Positions 18,827-26,400 of a DNA stretch of 64,000 nt are shown in pieces. Below the pieces are notes generated by a model. The model made no database searches and was not told the DNA's origin. It saw nothing but the letters and a program-made list of their open reading frames with translations. The first letter of the stretch is position 1, and the number at the start of each line of letters is the position of its first letter. A program made the position numbers and the translations under genes. The DNA is from Nonomuraea rubra (lineage in GTDB: Bacteria > Actinomycetota > Actinomycetes > Streptosporangiales > Streptosporangiaceae): assembly GCF_014207985.1 (NCBI RefSeq), contig NZ_JACHMI010000001.1:12383001-12447000 (forward strand), read 5' to 3'.

Positions 18827-18967
18827 TCAGTTGGACCAGGTGAACCCGTTCGTGGAGACCGGGCTTCCGCCCGACGACGCGCCGTCAGCATGAGACGGGC
18901 CGGCCAGCACGATCCCCGCTCCGATCATCGCCAGCGCGACGACGACTATTCTCGCCCTGATCTTCAC
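18827..18967 (-). CDS. Short secreted peptide precursor, copy 2 (46 aa)
   Basis: GTG start at 18965-18967, five bases after GGAGG. The signal peptide (KIRARIVVVALAMIGAGIVLAG, ending PSHA) is followed by a predicted mature peptide DGASSGGSPVSTNGFTWSN of 19 residues. It matches copy 1 (17568-17714) in 14 of 19 mature positions by eye, and differs mainly at the Gly/Ser stretch and at YI versus FT. The upstream region is also alike, back to the -35 box. The pair flanks the oxidoreductase, so the locus looks like a duplication of a peptide gene with its promoter. Confidence 0.8.
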   Translation of the reverse strand: MKIRARIVVVALAMIGAGIVLAGPSHADGASSGGSPVSTNGFTWSN

Positions 18968-19011
18968 GATCGCCTCCGATCATCCTTGTCTCACCCGGGC
19001 TGGGCGGAACA

Positions 19012-19040
19012 ATCGTACGTAGGTGATCTGAGGCCGACAA
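19012..19040 (-). promoter_or_regulatory. Promoter of secreted peptide copy 2
   Basis: On the minus strand: -35 TTGTCG (19040-19035), 17-bp spacer, -10 TACGAT (19017-19012), with CAGATC and CTACG in the spacer as in copy 1. The expected leader is about 40 nt. Confidence 0.65.
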
Positions 19041-19106
19041 TGCACCACGAATGAGGCGGCCGGGCCGGCAGGGTGCCGATGCCGCTCGGTGGCTACTCTG
19101 GCGGGG

Positions 19107-19214
19107 ACGGTCTTCGGCATCGCACCGCACCTCCCCGCACGGGTACGGCTTGGCCCGCCAATCCGTAGGCGATCGGGCACGGCGCCGGGAGTGCTGGACA
19201 GCACCGAAGACCGT
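19107..19214. repeat. 11-bp inverted repeat pair in the spacer before tctA's end
   Basis: ACGGTCTTCGG (19107-19117) and CCGAAGACCGT (19204-19214) are perfect reverse complements 86 bp apart. They lie in 18968-19232, which otherwise holds only the peptide promoter. I see no gene in this stretch. Confidence 0.5.
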
Positions 19215-19232
19215 AACGGGTGGGCGGGCGGG

Positions 19233-20738
19233 CTAGTCGTCCTCGGAGAAGACGACCTCGCGGCGCTTGCGGATCGCCGGGAGGACGGCCACCACCAGGG
19301 CGGCCACCGTCAGCAGCAACAGGACGGCGGAGATGGGGCGGGTGACGAAGACCGTGGCGTCACCGCGAGAGATGATCATCGCTCGCCGCAGGTTCTCCTC
19401 CAGCAGGGGGCCGAGGACGAAGCCGAGCAGCAGGGGCGCGGGTTCGCAGCCGCACTTGATCAGGATGTACCCGAGGAGGCCGAAGAAGACGATCGCGTAG
19501 ACGTCGAACGCGTTGAACGACAGCGAGTACGTGCCGATCGCCGCGAACAGGATGATCATCGGGAACAGCACCTGGTACGGGATGTGCAGCATGCGTACCC
19601 AGATGCCGATCAGCGGCAGGTTCAGCAGCACGAGCAGCACGTTGCCGATCCACATGGACGCGATCAGGCCCCAGAACAGCTCCGGCTCGTCGGTGAGGAC
19701 GTTCGGCCCTGGGGTGATGCCGTGGACGATGAACGCGCCGACCATCAGCGCCATCACCGGGTGGGCGGGCAGGCCCAGGGTGAGCAGCGGGATGAACGAG
19801 GTCTGGGCGGCGGCGTTGTTGGCGGACTCGGGGCCGGCGACGCCCTCGATCGCGCCGTGCCCGAACTCCTGCCGCCGCTTGGAGATGCGCTTCTCCACCG
19901 CGTACGAGGTGAACGAGGCCAGCACGTGGCCGCCGCCGGGCAGGACGCCGAGTGCGGAGCCGAGTCCGGTGCCCCGCAGGATGGGGCCGACGATCCTGCG
20001 CCGGTCCTCGCGGGTCGGCCAGAGGTTCTTCACCCGGCTGACGATCATCGTGCGGGTCTGCTCGTTCTCCAGGTTGCGCAGGATCTCGGCCACGCCGAAC
20101 ATGCCGACGGCGACCGACACGAAGTCGATGCCGCCGTACAGCTCGCGCTGCTCGAAGACGAACCTGGGCGTACCGGTGTAGATGTCCTGGCCGACCGTGC
20201 CGAGCAGGACGCCTAGCCCGATCATGGCCAGGGCCTTGAGCGCCGAGCCGCGCGCCAGCGCGATCGACACGATCAGGCCGAGCAGCACCAGCGAGAAGTA
20301 GTCGGCCGCGCCGAACTGCAGCGCGACCCTGGCCAGCGGCGGGGCCGCGACGGCCAGCACGACGGTGGCGATCGTTCCGGCGATGAAGGAGCCGACGGCG
20401 GCGGTGGCCAGCGCCGCGCCGGCCCTGCCCTGCTTGGCCATCTCGTGGCCGTCGAGTGCGGTGACCGCGGCCGACGACTCGCCGGGCAGGTTGATCAGGA
20501 TGGCGGTCGTGGAGCCGCCGTACTGGGCGCCGTAGTAGATGCCGGCCAGCATGATCAGCGCCGTGACCGGCTCGAAGCTGAACGTGATCGGCAGCAGCAT
20601 CGCCACCGTGGCCGTCGGCCCGATGCCGGGCAGCACGCCGACCGCCGTGCCGAGCAGCACTCCCACGAAGCAGTACAGGATGTTCTGGACGAGGAGGGCG
20701 GTCGAGAAGCCCAGCGCGAGGTTGTCGAGAAGTTCCAT
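19233..20738 (-). CDS. tctA: Tripartite tricarboxylate transporter large permease, TctA
   Basis: 501 residues and about twelve membrane helices. Family motifs: GVLPGIGPTATVAMLLPITF near residue 40, GIYYGAQYGGSTTAILINLPGE near 67, and GLGSALGVLPGGGHVLASF in the second half. It forms the channel that imports a carboxylate delivered by TctC, driven by an ion gradient. It is the last gene of tctCBA, with tctB ending 23 bp upstream. Confidence 0.96.
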   Translation of the reverse strand: MELLDNLALGFSTALLVQNILYCFVGVLLGTAVGVLPGIGPTATVAMLLPITFSFEPVTALIMLAGIYYGAQYGGSTTAILINLPGESSAAVTALDGHEMAKQGRAGAALATAAVGSFIAGTIATVVLAVAAPPLARVALQFGAADYFSLVLLGLIVSIALARGSALKALAMIGLGVLLGTVGQDIYTGTPRFVFEQRELYGGIDFVSVAVGMFGVAEILRNLENEQTRTMIVSRVKNLWPTREDRRRIVGPILRGTGLGSALGVLPGGGHVLASFTSYAVEKRISKRRQEFGHGAIEGVAGPESANNAAAQTSFIPLLTLGLPAHPVMALMVGAFIVHGITPGPNVLTDEPELFWGLIASMWIGNVLLVLLNLPLIGIWVRMLHIPYQVLFPMIILFAAIGTYSLSFNAFDVYAIVFFGLLGYILIKCGCEPAPLLLGFVLGPLLEENLRRAMIISRGDATVFVTRPISAVLLLLTVAALVVAVLPAIRKRREVVFSEDD

Positions 20739-20761
20739 GCCCTCTCAATCCGGATGCCGTG

Positions 20762-21223
20762 TCAGAACCCCAGCCACGGGCCCACGAGCGGGATCCGCAG
20801 CTGGAGTCCGACGACGAAGATGAGCGTGGCGGCCACGGTGAGCCCGGCCGCCACGGCCAGGGCCATGAGCGGGCGGACGCGCGTGCTGGCCAGCGTCGTG
20901 AGCAGGGCGGTCACCGCCGACGTCGGTACGAACCCGAGCCCCCGTACGGTGAACCCGAAGAACAGCAGCGCGAGCACGACGACGGCGACCGCCCGCCAGG
21001 GGACCGGCCCGAACGCCGCCACCTCGCCCGCGACCAGCCCCTTGACGACGATCGCCAGCCCCAGGGCGGCCACGACCGCGCCGACCAGCAGCGGGAAGGC
21101 GCCGGGGCCCATCCGCAGCGGGGTGCCCAGCTCGTAGCCGAGCGACCCCGCCGCGAACGCGCCCCCGATTAGGACGAAGACGCCTCCGGCGAGGACGTCG
21201 GGGAAGGATCGGCGGTGCTTCAC
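20762..21223 (-). CDS. tctB: Tripartite tricarboxylate transporter small membrane subunit, TctB
   Basis: 153 residues and four predicted helices. The family-type segment LGTPLRMGPGAFPLLVGAVVAALGLAIVV (residues 32-60) is clear. It partners TctA in the membrane. The start lies one base after the tctC stop, so translation is probably coupled. Confidence 0.93.
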   Translation of the reverse strand: MKHRRSFPDVLAGGVFVLIGGAFAAGSLGYELGTPLRMGPGAFPLLVGAVVAALGLAIVVKGLVAGEVAAFGPVPWRAVAVVVLALLFFGFTVRGLGFVPTSAVTALLTTLASTRVRPLMALAVAAGLTVAATLIFVVGLQLRIPLVGPWLGF

Positions 21224-21224
21224 C

Positions 21225-22253
21225 TCAGGAGGCCTTGACCCCGGCGTCGGCGATCACCTTGCCCCAGGTGCCGATCTGCTCCTGGAGCTTGGCGCGGTGC
21301 GCCTCGGGCGTCGCGCTCTCGGCCGGGACCGGCGCGGTGCCGAGCTTGGCCATCTGGTCGATCACCTTCTGGTCGGCCAGCGCCACCTTCAGCGCCTCGG
21401 TCAGCTTCTGGACGACGTCCGGCGGCGTGGCCTTCGGGACGTACAGGCCGTGCCAGACGCTGACCTGGAGCTGGGGCAGGCCGGCCTCGGTCGTGGTGGG
21501 CAGGTCGGGCAGGCTCTTGACCCGCTCCGGCGTGGTCACCGCGTACGCCTTGACCTCGCCCGCGCTGATCTGGCCGCTGGTGTTGGTCGTCTGGTCGCAC
21601 ATGAAGTCGACCTGGCCGCCGACGAGGTCGGTCAGCGCGGGGCCGGTGCCCTCGTACGGGACCTCCTGTACCTTGACGCCGGCCGCGGTCTGGAACAGCA
21701 GGCCGCACAGGTGGGACGCGGCGCCGATGCCGGCGTTGGCCAGGGTGACCTTGTCGGCGTTCGCCTTGACGTGGGCGACGAGCTCCTGGAGCGTCTTGGG
21801 TGCGAAGTCCTTGCGGGCGACGACCGTCATCGGCACCTCGGTGACGAGCCCGACCATCTGGAAGTCCTCGAGCGGCTTGTAGTCGAGGTTCTGGTAGAGG
21901 GCGGGCGCCGTGGACATGCCGATGTGGTGCATGAGCACGGTGTAGCCGTCGGGATCGGCCCGCGCGACCTCGCCGGCGCCGACAGTGCCGCCGGCGCCCT
22001 CGACGTTCTGTACGACGATCTTGCCGCCGAGCTTGGCGGCCATCGGCTCGGCGATCATGCGGGTGACGGTGTCCGTCGGGCCGCCCGCGCTGAACGGCAC
22101 GACGAACGTGATGTTCTTGTCCGGGTAACCTCCGCCCGTGGCGCCTCCCGTGGCGGTGGTGCCGCCACCGTTGCCGGAACAGGCGGCGACGAGCGAAACG
22201 ACGCCGATCGCGGTGATCATCCGGATGGCCCGGTACCTGCTGGTCGATCTCAT
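21225..22253 (-). CDS. tctC: Tripartite tricarboxylate transporter binding protein, TctC/Bug family
   Basis: 342 residues. Lipoprotein signal: basic start, hydrophobic core and VAACSG lipobox with the Cys at about residue 25. The Bug fold follows: YPDKNITFVVPFSAGGPTDTVTRMIAEPM, VVQNVEGAGGTVGAGEVARADPDGYTVL and GIGAASHLCGLLF. It captures a carboxylate at the cell surface and hands it to TctAB. First gene of the operon and divergent from the tctDE two-component genes, which probably switch it on through direct repeats in the gap. Confidence 0.95.
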   Translation of the reverse strand: MRSTSRYRAIRMITAIGVVSLVAACSGNGGGTTATGGATGGGYPDKNITFVVPFSAGGPTDTVTRMIAEPMAAKLGGKIVVQNVEGAGGTVGAGEVARADPDGYTVLMHHIGMSTAPALYQNLDYKPLEDFQMVGLVTEVPMTVVARKDFAPKTLQELVAHVKANADKVTLANAGIGAASHLCGLLFQTAAGVKVQEVPYEGTGPALTDLVGGQVDFMCDQTTNTSGQISAGEVKAYAVTTPERVKSLPDLPTTTEAGLPQLQVSVWHGLYVPKATPPDVVQKLTEALKVALADQKVIDQMAKLGTAPVPAESATPEAHRAKLQEQIGTWGKVIADAGVKAS

Positions 22254-22331
22254 ATGGCGACCTCCTCGTCAGCGCATGCCCGTTCGCAGTGAGTGCGCGG
22301 CCTCAGTCTCGGGTGGCAGGGACGCGGATGG

Positions 22332-22379
22332 TGTCAGAGAAATCTCAAGGAATGCGCTGGATGTCAGAAGAATCCCAAG
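22332..22379. promoter_or_regulatory. Direct repeats in the tctC-tctD gap, likely TctD sites
   Basis: TGTCAGAGAAATCTCAAG (22332-22349) and TGTCAGAAGAATCCCAAG (22362-22379) match at 15 of 18 positions with a 30-bp period. They lie in the 175-bp gap between the divergent operons, about 50 bp before tctD. Direct repeats are the usual target of OmpR-type regulators. Confidence 0.6.
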
Positions 22380-22428
22380 AAGTGAAGGGCTAACACAAGC
22401 GCCGACCCGCACCGTACAATCCGCCGGT

Positions 22429-23112
22429 ATGCGGATCACCATCATCGAGGATGACGACCGCGTGGCGCGGGGCCTGGTCACCGTACTGGCCCAGGCGGGC
22501 TTCGAGGTGCACCGCCTCGCCACCGCCGCGGAGGCCGTGCGCGCCGCGCCGTCCGATGTGGTGCTTGTCGATCTGGGCCTGCCGGACGGCGACGGGCTCG
22601 ACGTGATCCGCAGGCTGCGCGACCGGCCGGAGACCGCCGTCATCGCCGTGACCGCGCGTTCGGAGGAACATGAGCGGGTACGCGGCTTACGCGCCGGCGC
22701 CGACGACTACATCGTCAAACCGTTCGGCGTGCCCGAGCTGCTGGCCAGGATCGACGCCGTGCTGCGGCGCACCCGCGTGGCCCGGGCCCTCAGCCACCCG
22801 GACGAGGCGCTCGTGCTCGGCCCGATGCGGATCGGCGTCGGCACCCGCGAGGTCTTCGTCGGGGACGCACCCGTGACGCTGACGCGCAAGGAGTTCGAGC
22901 TGCTCCTGCTGCTGGCCCGCCGGGCTCCGAACGTCGTCAGCCGCGACGTCATCCTCGACCAGATCTGGGGCGCCACCTGGGAGTCCTCCAGCCGCACCCT
23001 CGACACGCACATCGCGGCGCTGCGGAACAAGCTCGGCCCGTCCGTGCCCATCCGCACGATCCACGGGGTCGGCTATCGGCTCCAGGCCGGCCAGCCGGAG
23101 CTGATCGGCTGA
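22429..23112 (+). CDS. tctD: OmpR-family response regulator, TctD-like
   Basis: 227 residues. The receiver domain has the acidic pair EDDD near residue 7, the phospho-acceptor Asp in VVLVDLGLPDGDGLD (about Asp47), a Thr in IAVTARS and Lys in DDYIVKPFG. The C-terminal winged helix has LTRKEFELLLLLARRAPNVVSRDVILDQIWG. It is translated from the ATG at 22429 without a strong ribosome-binding site. It sits 6 bp before its kinase gene and is divergent from tctCBA, the expected target. Confidence 0.95.
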   Translation: MRITIIEDDDRVARGLVTVLAQAGFEVHRLATAAEAVRAAPSDVVLVDLGLPDGDGLDVIRRLRDRPETAVIAVTARSEEHERVRGLRAGADDYIVKPFGVPELLARIDAVLRRTRVARALSHPDEALVLGPMRIGVGTREVFVGDAPVTLTRKEFELLLLLARRAPNVVSRDVILDQIWGATWESSSRTLDTHIAALRNKLGPSVPIRTIHGVGYRLQAGQPELIG

Positions 23113-23118
23113 CGCGCC

Positions 23119-24513
23119 GTGCGCCGCCGCCTGCTCGTCGTCCTGGTGCCGCTCGCGGTGCTGCTCGTCGCCGCGCTGGGCGTCCCGCACAGCGTCACGC
23201 TGGCCGAGCGGGAGATGCAGGAGACGTACGTGGACAGGCTCGGCGACGTCGGCCGATTCGCCTCGCTGGCCGAGACCGCGCTGTCAAGCGGGCGGACGGA
23301 GGCGCTCCAGCAGGAGCTGGCCCGCTACCACGAGCTGTACGGCATCCCGGCCGCCGTGATCGACACCTCGGGCGCGGTGCTGCTCGGGCCGGCCCGCGCG
23401 TACCAGGAGGCGGCCCGCGCCGAGCCCGCCCTGCCCAGGATCGTGACCGCGGCGCTGGCCGGGACCCGCTCGGAGCCGTCCGGCGAGTGGGCGCCGTGGG
23501 ACGGCTCCGCGCTCGTCGTCGCGGAGCCCGTGGGCCGGGACAGCGAGGTCGTCGGCGCCGTCGTGACCATCTCCGACCTGTCGAAGACCCGCTCCCGCGT
23601 CCTGCTGCAGTGGGCCCAGCTCGCCGGGCTCGGGCTGCTGCCGCTGATCGCGCTGATCGCCGTCGCCTGGCCGGTGTCGGCGTGGGTGCTGCGTCCCGTA
23701 CGGGAGCTGGACGCCGCCAGCTCGCGGATCTCGCAGGGCGACCTCACGATCAGGGCGGAGGCCGAGGCGGGGCCGGTCGAGCTGCGGCGGCTCGCTGGGT
23801 CGTTCAACACGATGATGGACGCGGTGGAGAACGCCGTGCAGCGGCAACGGGCGTTCGTCTCCGACGCCTCGCACCAGTTGCGCAACCCGCTGACCAGCCT
23901 CCGGCTCGCCGTGGAGAGCATGGAGCCGCACCTGGCGGGAAGCGGGCGGCCGGTGTACGAGGTGGCCGTGGACGAGGTGAAGGCCATGCAGCGGCTGCTG
24001 AACTCGTTGCAGGCCAGCGCGCGGATGGAGAGCATCCGGACGGCCTCGCCGGTCGAGCTGGACTCGGTGCTGGCCACCCGGGTGGACCGGTGGCGGGCGC
24101 TGACGGCGACCTCGGGGCGGACGCTGGCCGTGGACGTGCCGCCGGGGTTGCGGCTGCTGGAGCCCACCGGAGGGCTCGGCAGCATCCTGGACGAGCTGGT
24201 CAGCAACGCGCTGCGGCTGTCGGAGGCGCAGGTGGTGGAGGTGAGCGCCCGGACCGGCGGGGACGTGGTGACGATCGCCGTCCGGGACGACGGGCAGGGG
24301 CTCGACGCCTCCGAGCGGGCGCAGGCGTTGCGGCGGTTCTGGCGGTCGCCGCGGCACCAGAACGTGTCCGGGACCGGGCTGGGGCTGGCGATCTGCGCCG
24401 ACCTGGTCGGGGCCGCCGGGGGTGAGTTGCGGCTGGAGGACGGGCTGCCGCGTCCCGACGGGTCGGGGCACGGGTTCGCCGCGGTGGTCGCGTTGCCGGT
24501 CGTCCGGGATTAG
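23119..24513 (+). CDS. tctE: Sensor histidine kinase, TctE-like
   Basis: 464 residues. N-terminal membrane helix, extracellular sensor region (about 28-160), second helix (AQLAGLGLLPLIALIAVAWPV), HAMP, then the H-box FVSDASHQLRNPLTSLRL and ATPase boxes LDELVSNALR, DDGQGLD and GTGLGLAICADLV. It probably senses the external tricarboxylate or citrate and phosphorylates TctD. GTG start at 23119. Confidence 0.94.
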   Translation: MRRRLLVVLVPLAVLLVAALGVPHSVTLAEREMQETYVDRLGDVGRFASLAETALSSGRTEALQQELARYHELYGIPAAVIDTSGAVLLGPARAYQEAARAEPALPRIVTAALAGTRSEPSGEWAPWDGSALVVAEPVGRDSEVVGAVVTISDLSKTRSRVLLQWAQLAGLGLLPLIALIAVAWPVSAWVLRPVRELDAASSRISQGDLTIRAEAEAGPVELRRLAGSFNTMMDAVENAVQRQRAFVSDASHQLRNPLTSLRLAVESMEPHLAGSGRPVYEVAVDEVKAMQRLLNSLQASARMESIRTASPVELDSVLATRVDRWRALTATSGRTLAVDVPPGLRLLEPTGGLGSILDELVSNALRLSEAQVVEVSARTGGDVVTIAVRDDGQGLDASERAQALRRFWRSPRHQNVSGTGLGLAICADLVGAAGGELRLEDGLPRPDGSGHGFAAVVALPVVRD

Positions 24514-24545
24514 CCGGGTCGTCCGGGGATCAGTGCTTGCGGGCG

Positions 24546-25520
24546 TTAGTGCTTGCGGGCGCGGAACCAGGCGGCGGCGCCCGGGTGGAGCGGGATCGAC
24601 GCGGTCGCGATCCCGGTGCGCACGTTGATCTGCCACGCCTCGGGAACGTCCTCGGGGGCGGGGCCGGTGTCGTCGCGGCCGGCGGAGGTGATCGTGCCGG
24701 TGTGCGTGAAGATCGTGTCGGTGATGGCGTACACCAGGTCGTCGGGCAGGTCGTTGCGGGCGAGCAGCACGTTCGGCACGGCGACCGTACGGGTGGCCGG
24801 GATGCCGGCGTAGGCGGTCGCGGGGACCCTGGCCGGCGCGTAGGGGCCGGGGAAGGCCGTGAAGAGGGCGCCCGCCTGCTCGTCCAGCGGGATCAGCCGG
24901 ATGCGGTGCCGCTGGGCCAGGTCCGTGATGGCCGGGGTCGGGACGCCGGTCAGGGAGAACATGGCGTCGATCTCGCCGTCGCGCAGCGCCGCAGCCGAGG
25001 CGGCCTGGCTGAGGTAGCGCCCGTCGGCCCGCACCCGGGCCAGCCGCAGCACCCGCAGCGAGGTGAACTCGGTGCCCGAGTCGCGGGCGCCGAGTGACAC
25101 CCGCTTGCCTTCGAGGTCGCCGAACTCGCCGATCGCCGAATCGGCCATGACCACGAGGTGCAGGTGGCTGTCGTACAGCCGGCAGACGGCCGAGAGCCCC
25201 TCGGGCGCGCGGCCGTCGGTCGTGATCAGCGCGTCCAGGCTCGTCAGCCCGAGCTGGACCTCGCCGGCCCGCAACATGCGGATGTTGTCGGTGGACGCCC
25301 CGCTCGGCACGGTCGTCACCGTGGTGCCCGGCACCTGCTCGGTGATGTGCTCGGCCAGGGAGCCGCCGATACGCCGGTACACCGCGCCCGCCGGCCCGGT
25401 GGCCAGCCGTAACCGGGCCCCGCCCGGCTCGGGCTGCCGGGCGGAGCAGCCGGCGAGCAGCCCTCCGGCGGCCAGGAGCACCGCCCGCCGGCTGAGGCGC
25501 GGCTCCAGGTTCAGCACCAT
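24546..25520 (-). CDS. TAXI-family TRAP-type solute-binding lipoprotein
   Basis: 324 residues. Signal with twin Arg (SRRAVLLAAGGLLAGC) and a lipobox Cys. The mature part follows the TAXI pattern: LRLATGPAGAVYRRIGGSLAEHI, VPSGASTDNIRMLRAGEVQLGLT, GKRVSLGARDSGTEF. It binds a dicarboxylate or amino acid at the cell surface for a TRAP transporter, but no TRAP membrane subunit is encoded here. It follows the tctE gene convergently. It may serve as an accessory sensor for TctE, as TctC-like proteins do in some systems (inference). Confidence 0.88.
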   Translation of the reverse strand: MVLNLEPRLSRRAVLLAAGGLLAGCSARQPEPGGARLRLATGPAGAVYRRIGGSLAEHITEQVPGTTVTTVPSGASTDNIRMLRAGEVQLGLTSLDALITTDGRAPEGLSAVCRLYDSHLHLVVMADSAIGEFGDLEGKRVSLGARDSGTEFTSLRVLRLARVRADGRYLSQAASAAALRDGEIDAMFSLTGVPTPAITDLAQRHRIRLIPLDEQAGALFTAFPGPYAPARVPATAYAGIPATRTVAVPNVLLARNDLPDDLVYAITDTIFTHTGTITSAGRDDTGPAPEDVPEAWQINVRTGIATASIPLHPGAAAWFRARKH

Positions 25521-25572
25521 GGCCGAGATGATACGGACGGCCCGGCACGGGCGGTGGCCACCGGCGTGCACA

Positions 25573-25680
25573 GGCTCAGGCGGCGCGCCCGACCCGGAAG
25601 CGGAAGCGGGCTCAGGCGGCGCGCCCGACCTGGAAGCGGAAGCGGGCTCAGGCGGCGCGGCCGGCCTTGAAGGCGGCGGC
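25573..25680. repeat. 36-bp tandem repeat copying the 3' end of wrbA
   Basis: Units at 25573-25608 and 25609-25644, then a partial unit from 25645 that contains the real wrbA stop. Each unit on the minus strand carries the end of the reading frame, Arg-Ala-Ala-TGA, so three in-frame stops occur 36 bp apart. Readthrough of the first stop would add twelve residues per unit. Confidence 0.85.
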
Positions 25681-26256
25681 GGTGTCGACGACGCGCCGGG
25701 CCTGGTAGCGGGCCGCCTGCAGCGCGACCTCGCTGGGCGGCCCCTCCCCGGCCACGTGCGAGGTGCCGTACGGGTTGCCCGTCTGGAACTGGATCGGGTC
25801 GGTGTACCCGGGAGGCACGATGATCCCGCCCCAGTGGTAGAACGTGTTCGCCAGCGCCAGGATGGTGGACTCCTGCCCTCCGTGGGCGGTGTTGGAGGCG
25901 GTGAAAGCCGAGTACACCTTGTCCGCGAGCCGCCCCTGGAACCACAGGCTGCCCACGCTCTCCATGAACACCCTGAGCGGGCTGGCCGGGTTCCCGAAGC
26001 GGGTCGGCGTGCCGAACAGCACCGCGTCGGCCCACTCCAGGTCGTCCGCCCCGGCCACGGCGACGCCGGAGCTGTCCCTGACGTGCTGGGCCCACTCCGG
26101 TCTGGAGTCGATCACCTCCTGCGGCGCAGGCTCGGCGACCTTGCGCAGCCGCACGTCGGCACCGGCCTTCTCCGCGCCTTCTGCGGCGGCCTGCGCCAGG
26201 GCGTGCACGGTGCCCGTGGCACTGTAATAGATGATCGCGACGTTGACGGGTTCCAT
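25648..26256 (-). CDS. wrbA: NAD(P)H:quinone oxidoreductase, WrbA family
   Basis: 202 residues, normal length. The flavodoxin-fold FMN site YYSATGTVHALA (about 10-21) is followed by GTPTRFGNPASPLRVFMESVGSLW and FTASNTAHGGQESTILAL. It reduces quinones by two electrons, limiting redox cycling. It is divergent from the ECF41 sigma gene; the shared gap has ECF41-type promoter motifs facing both ways, so it is the probable target of that sigma factor. Its last codons are tandemly repeated downstream. Confidence 0.93.
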   Translation of the reverse strand: MEPVNVAIIYYSATGTVHALAQAAAEGAEKAGADVRLRKVAEPAPQEVIDSRPEWAQHVRDSSGVAVAGADDLEWADAVLFGTPTRFGNPASPLRVFMESVGSLWFQGRLADKVYSAFTASNTAHGGQESTILALANTFYHWGGIIVPPGYTDPIQFQTGNPYGTSHVAGEGPPSEVALQAARYQARRVVDTAAAFKAGRAA

Positions 26257-26291
26257 GATCGGTCCCTTCTCGGCGTTCGGTTCGCCGGTAC

Positions 26292-26356
26292 GACGACGCA
26301 GCCGCGCACGATGTGAGGTGACGACCCGACCTCACAGTCCGGGCCGGTGTCTCGTC
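26292..26356. promoter_or_regulatory. Back-to-back ECF41-type promoters sharing an inverted repeat
   Basis: TGTGAGGT (26312-26319) and ACCTCACA (26329-26336) are perfect 8-bp inverted arms around 9 bp. On each strand the arm ends in TCACA, followed by exactly 16 bp and then CGTC: plus strand 26332-26336 to 26353-26356, minus strand 26316-26312 to 26295-26292. This matches the ECF41 consensus as I remember it (TGTCACA, 16 bp, CGTC) apart from the first bases. One promoter faces the sigma gene and the other faces wrbA. Confidence 0.65.
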
Positions 26357-26400
26357 GAACCGGGTAGGAGGCAGGACGACCGGAAGGAGCCGGCGACACC

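Noticed and set aside
18980..19204. 74-codon minus frame over the peptide-2 promoter
   Set aside because: It crosses the promoter and part of the peptide gene in another frame and is not matched at copy 1.
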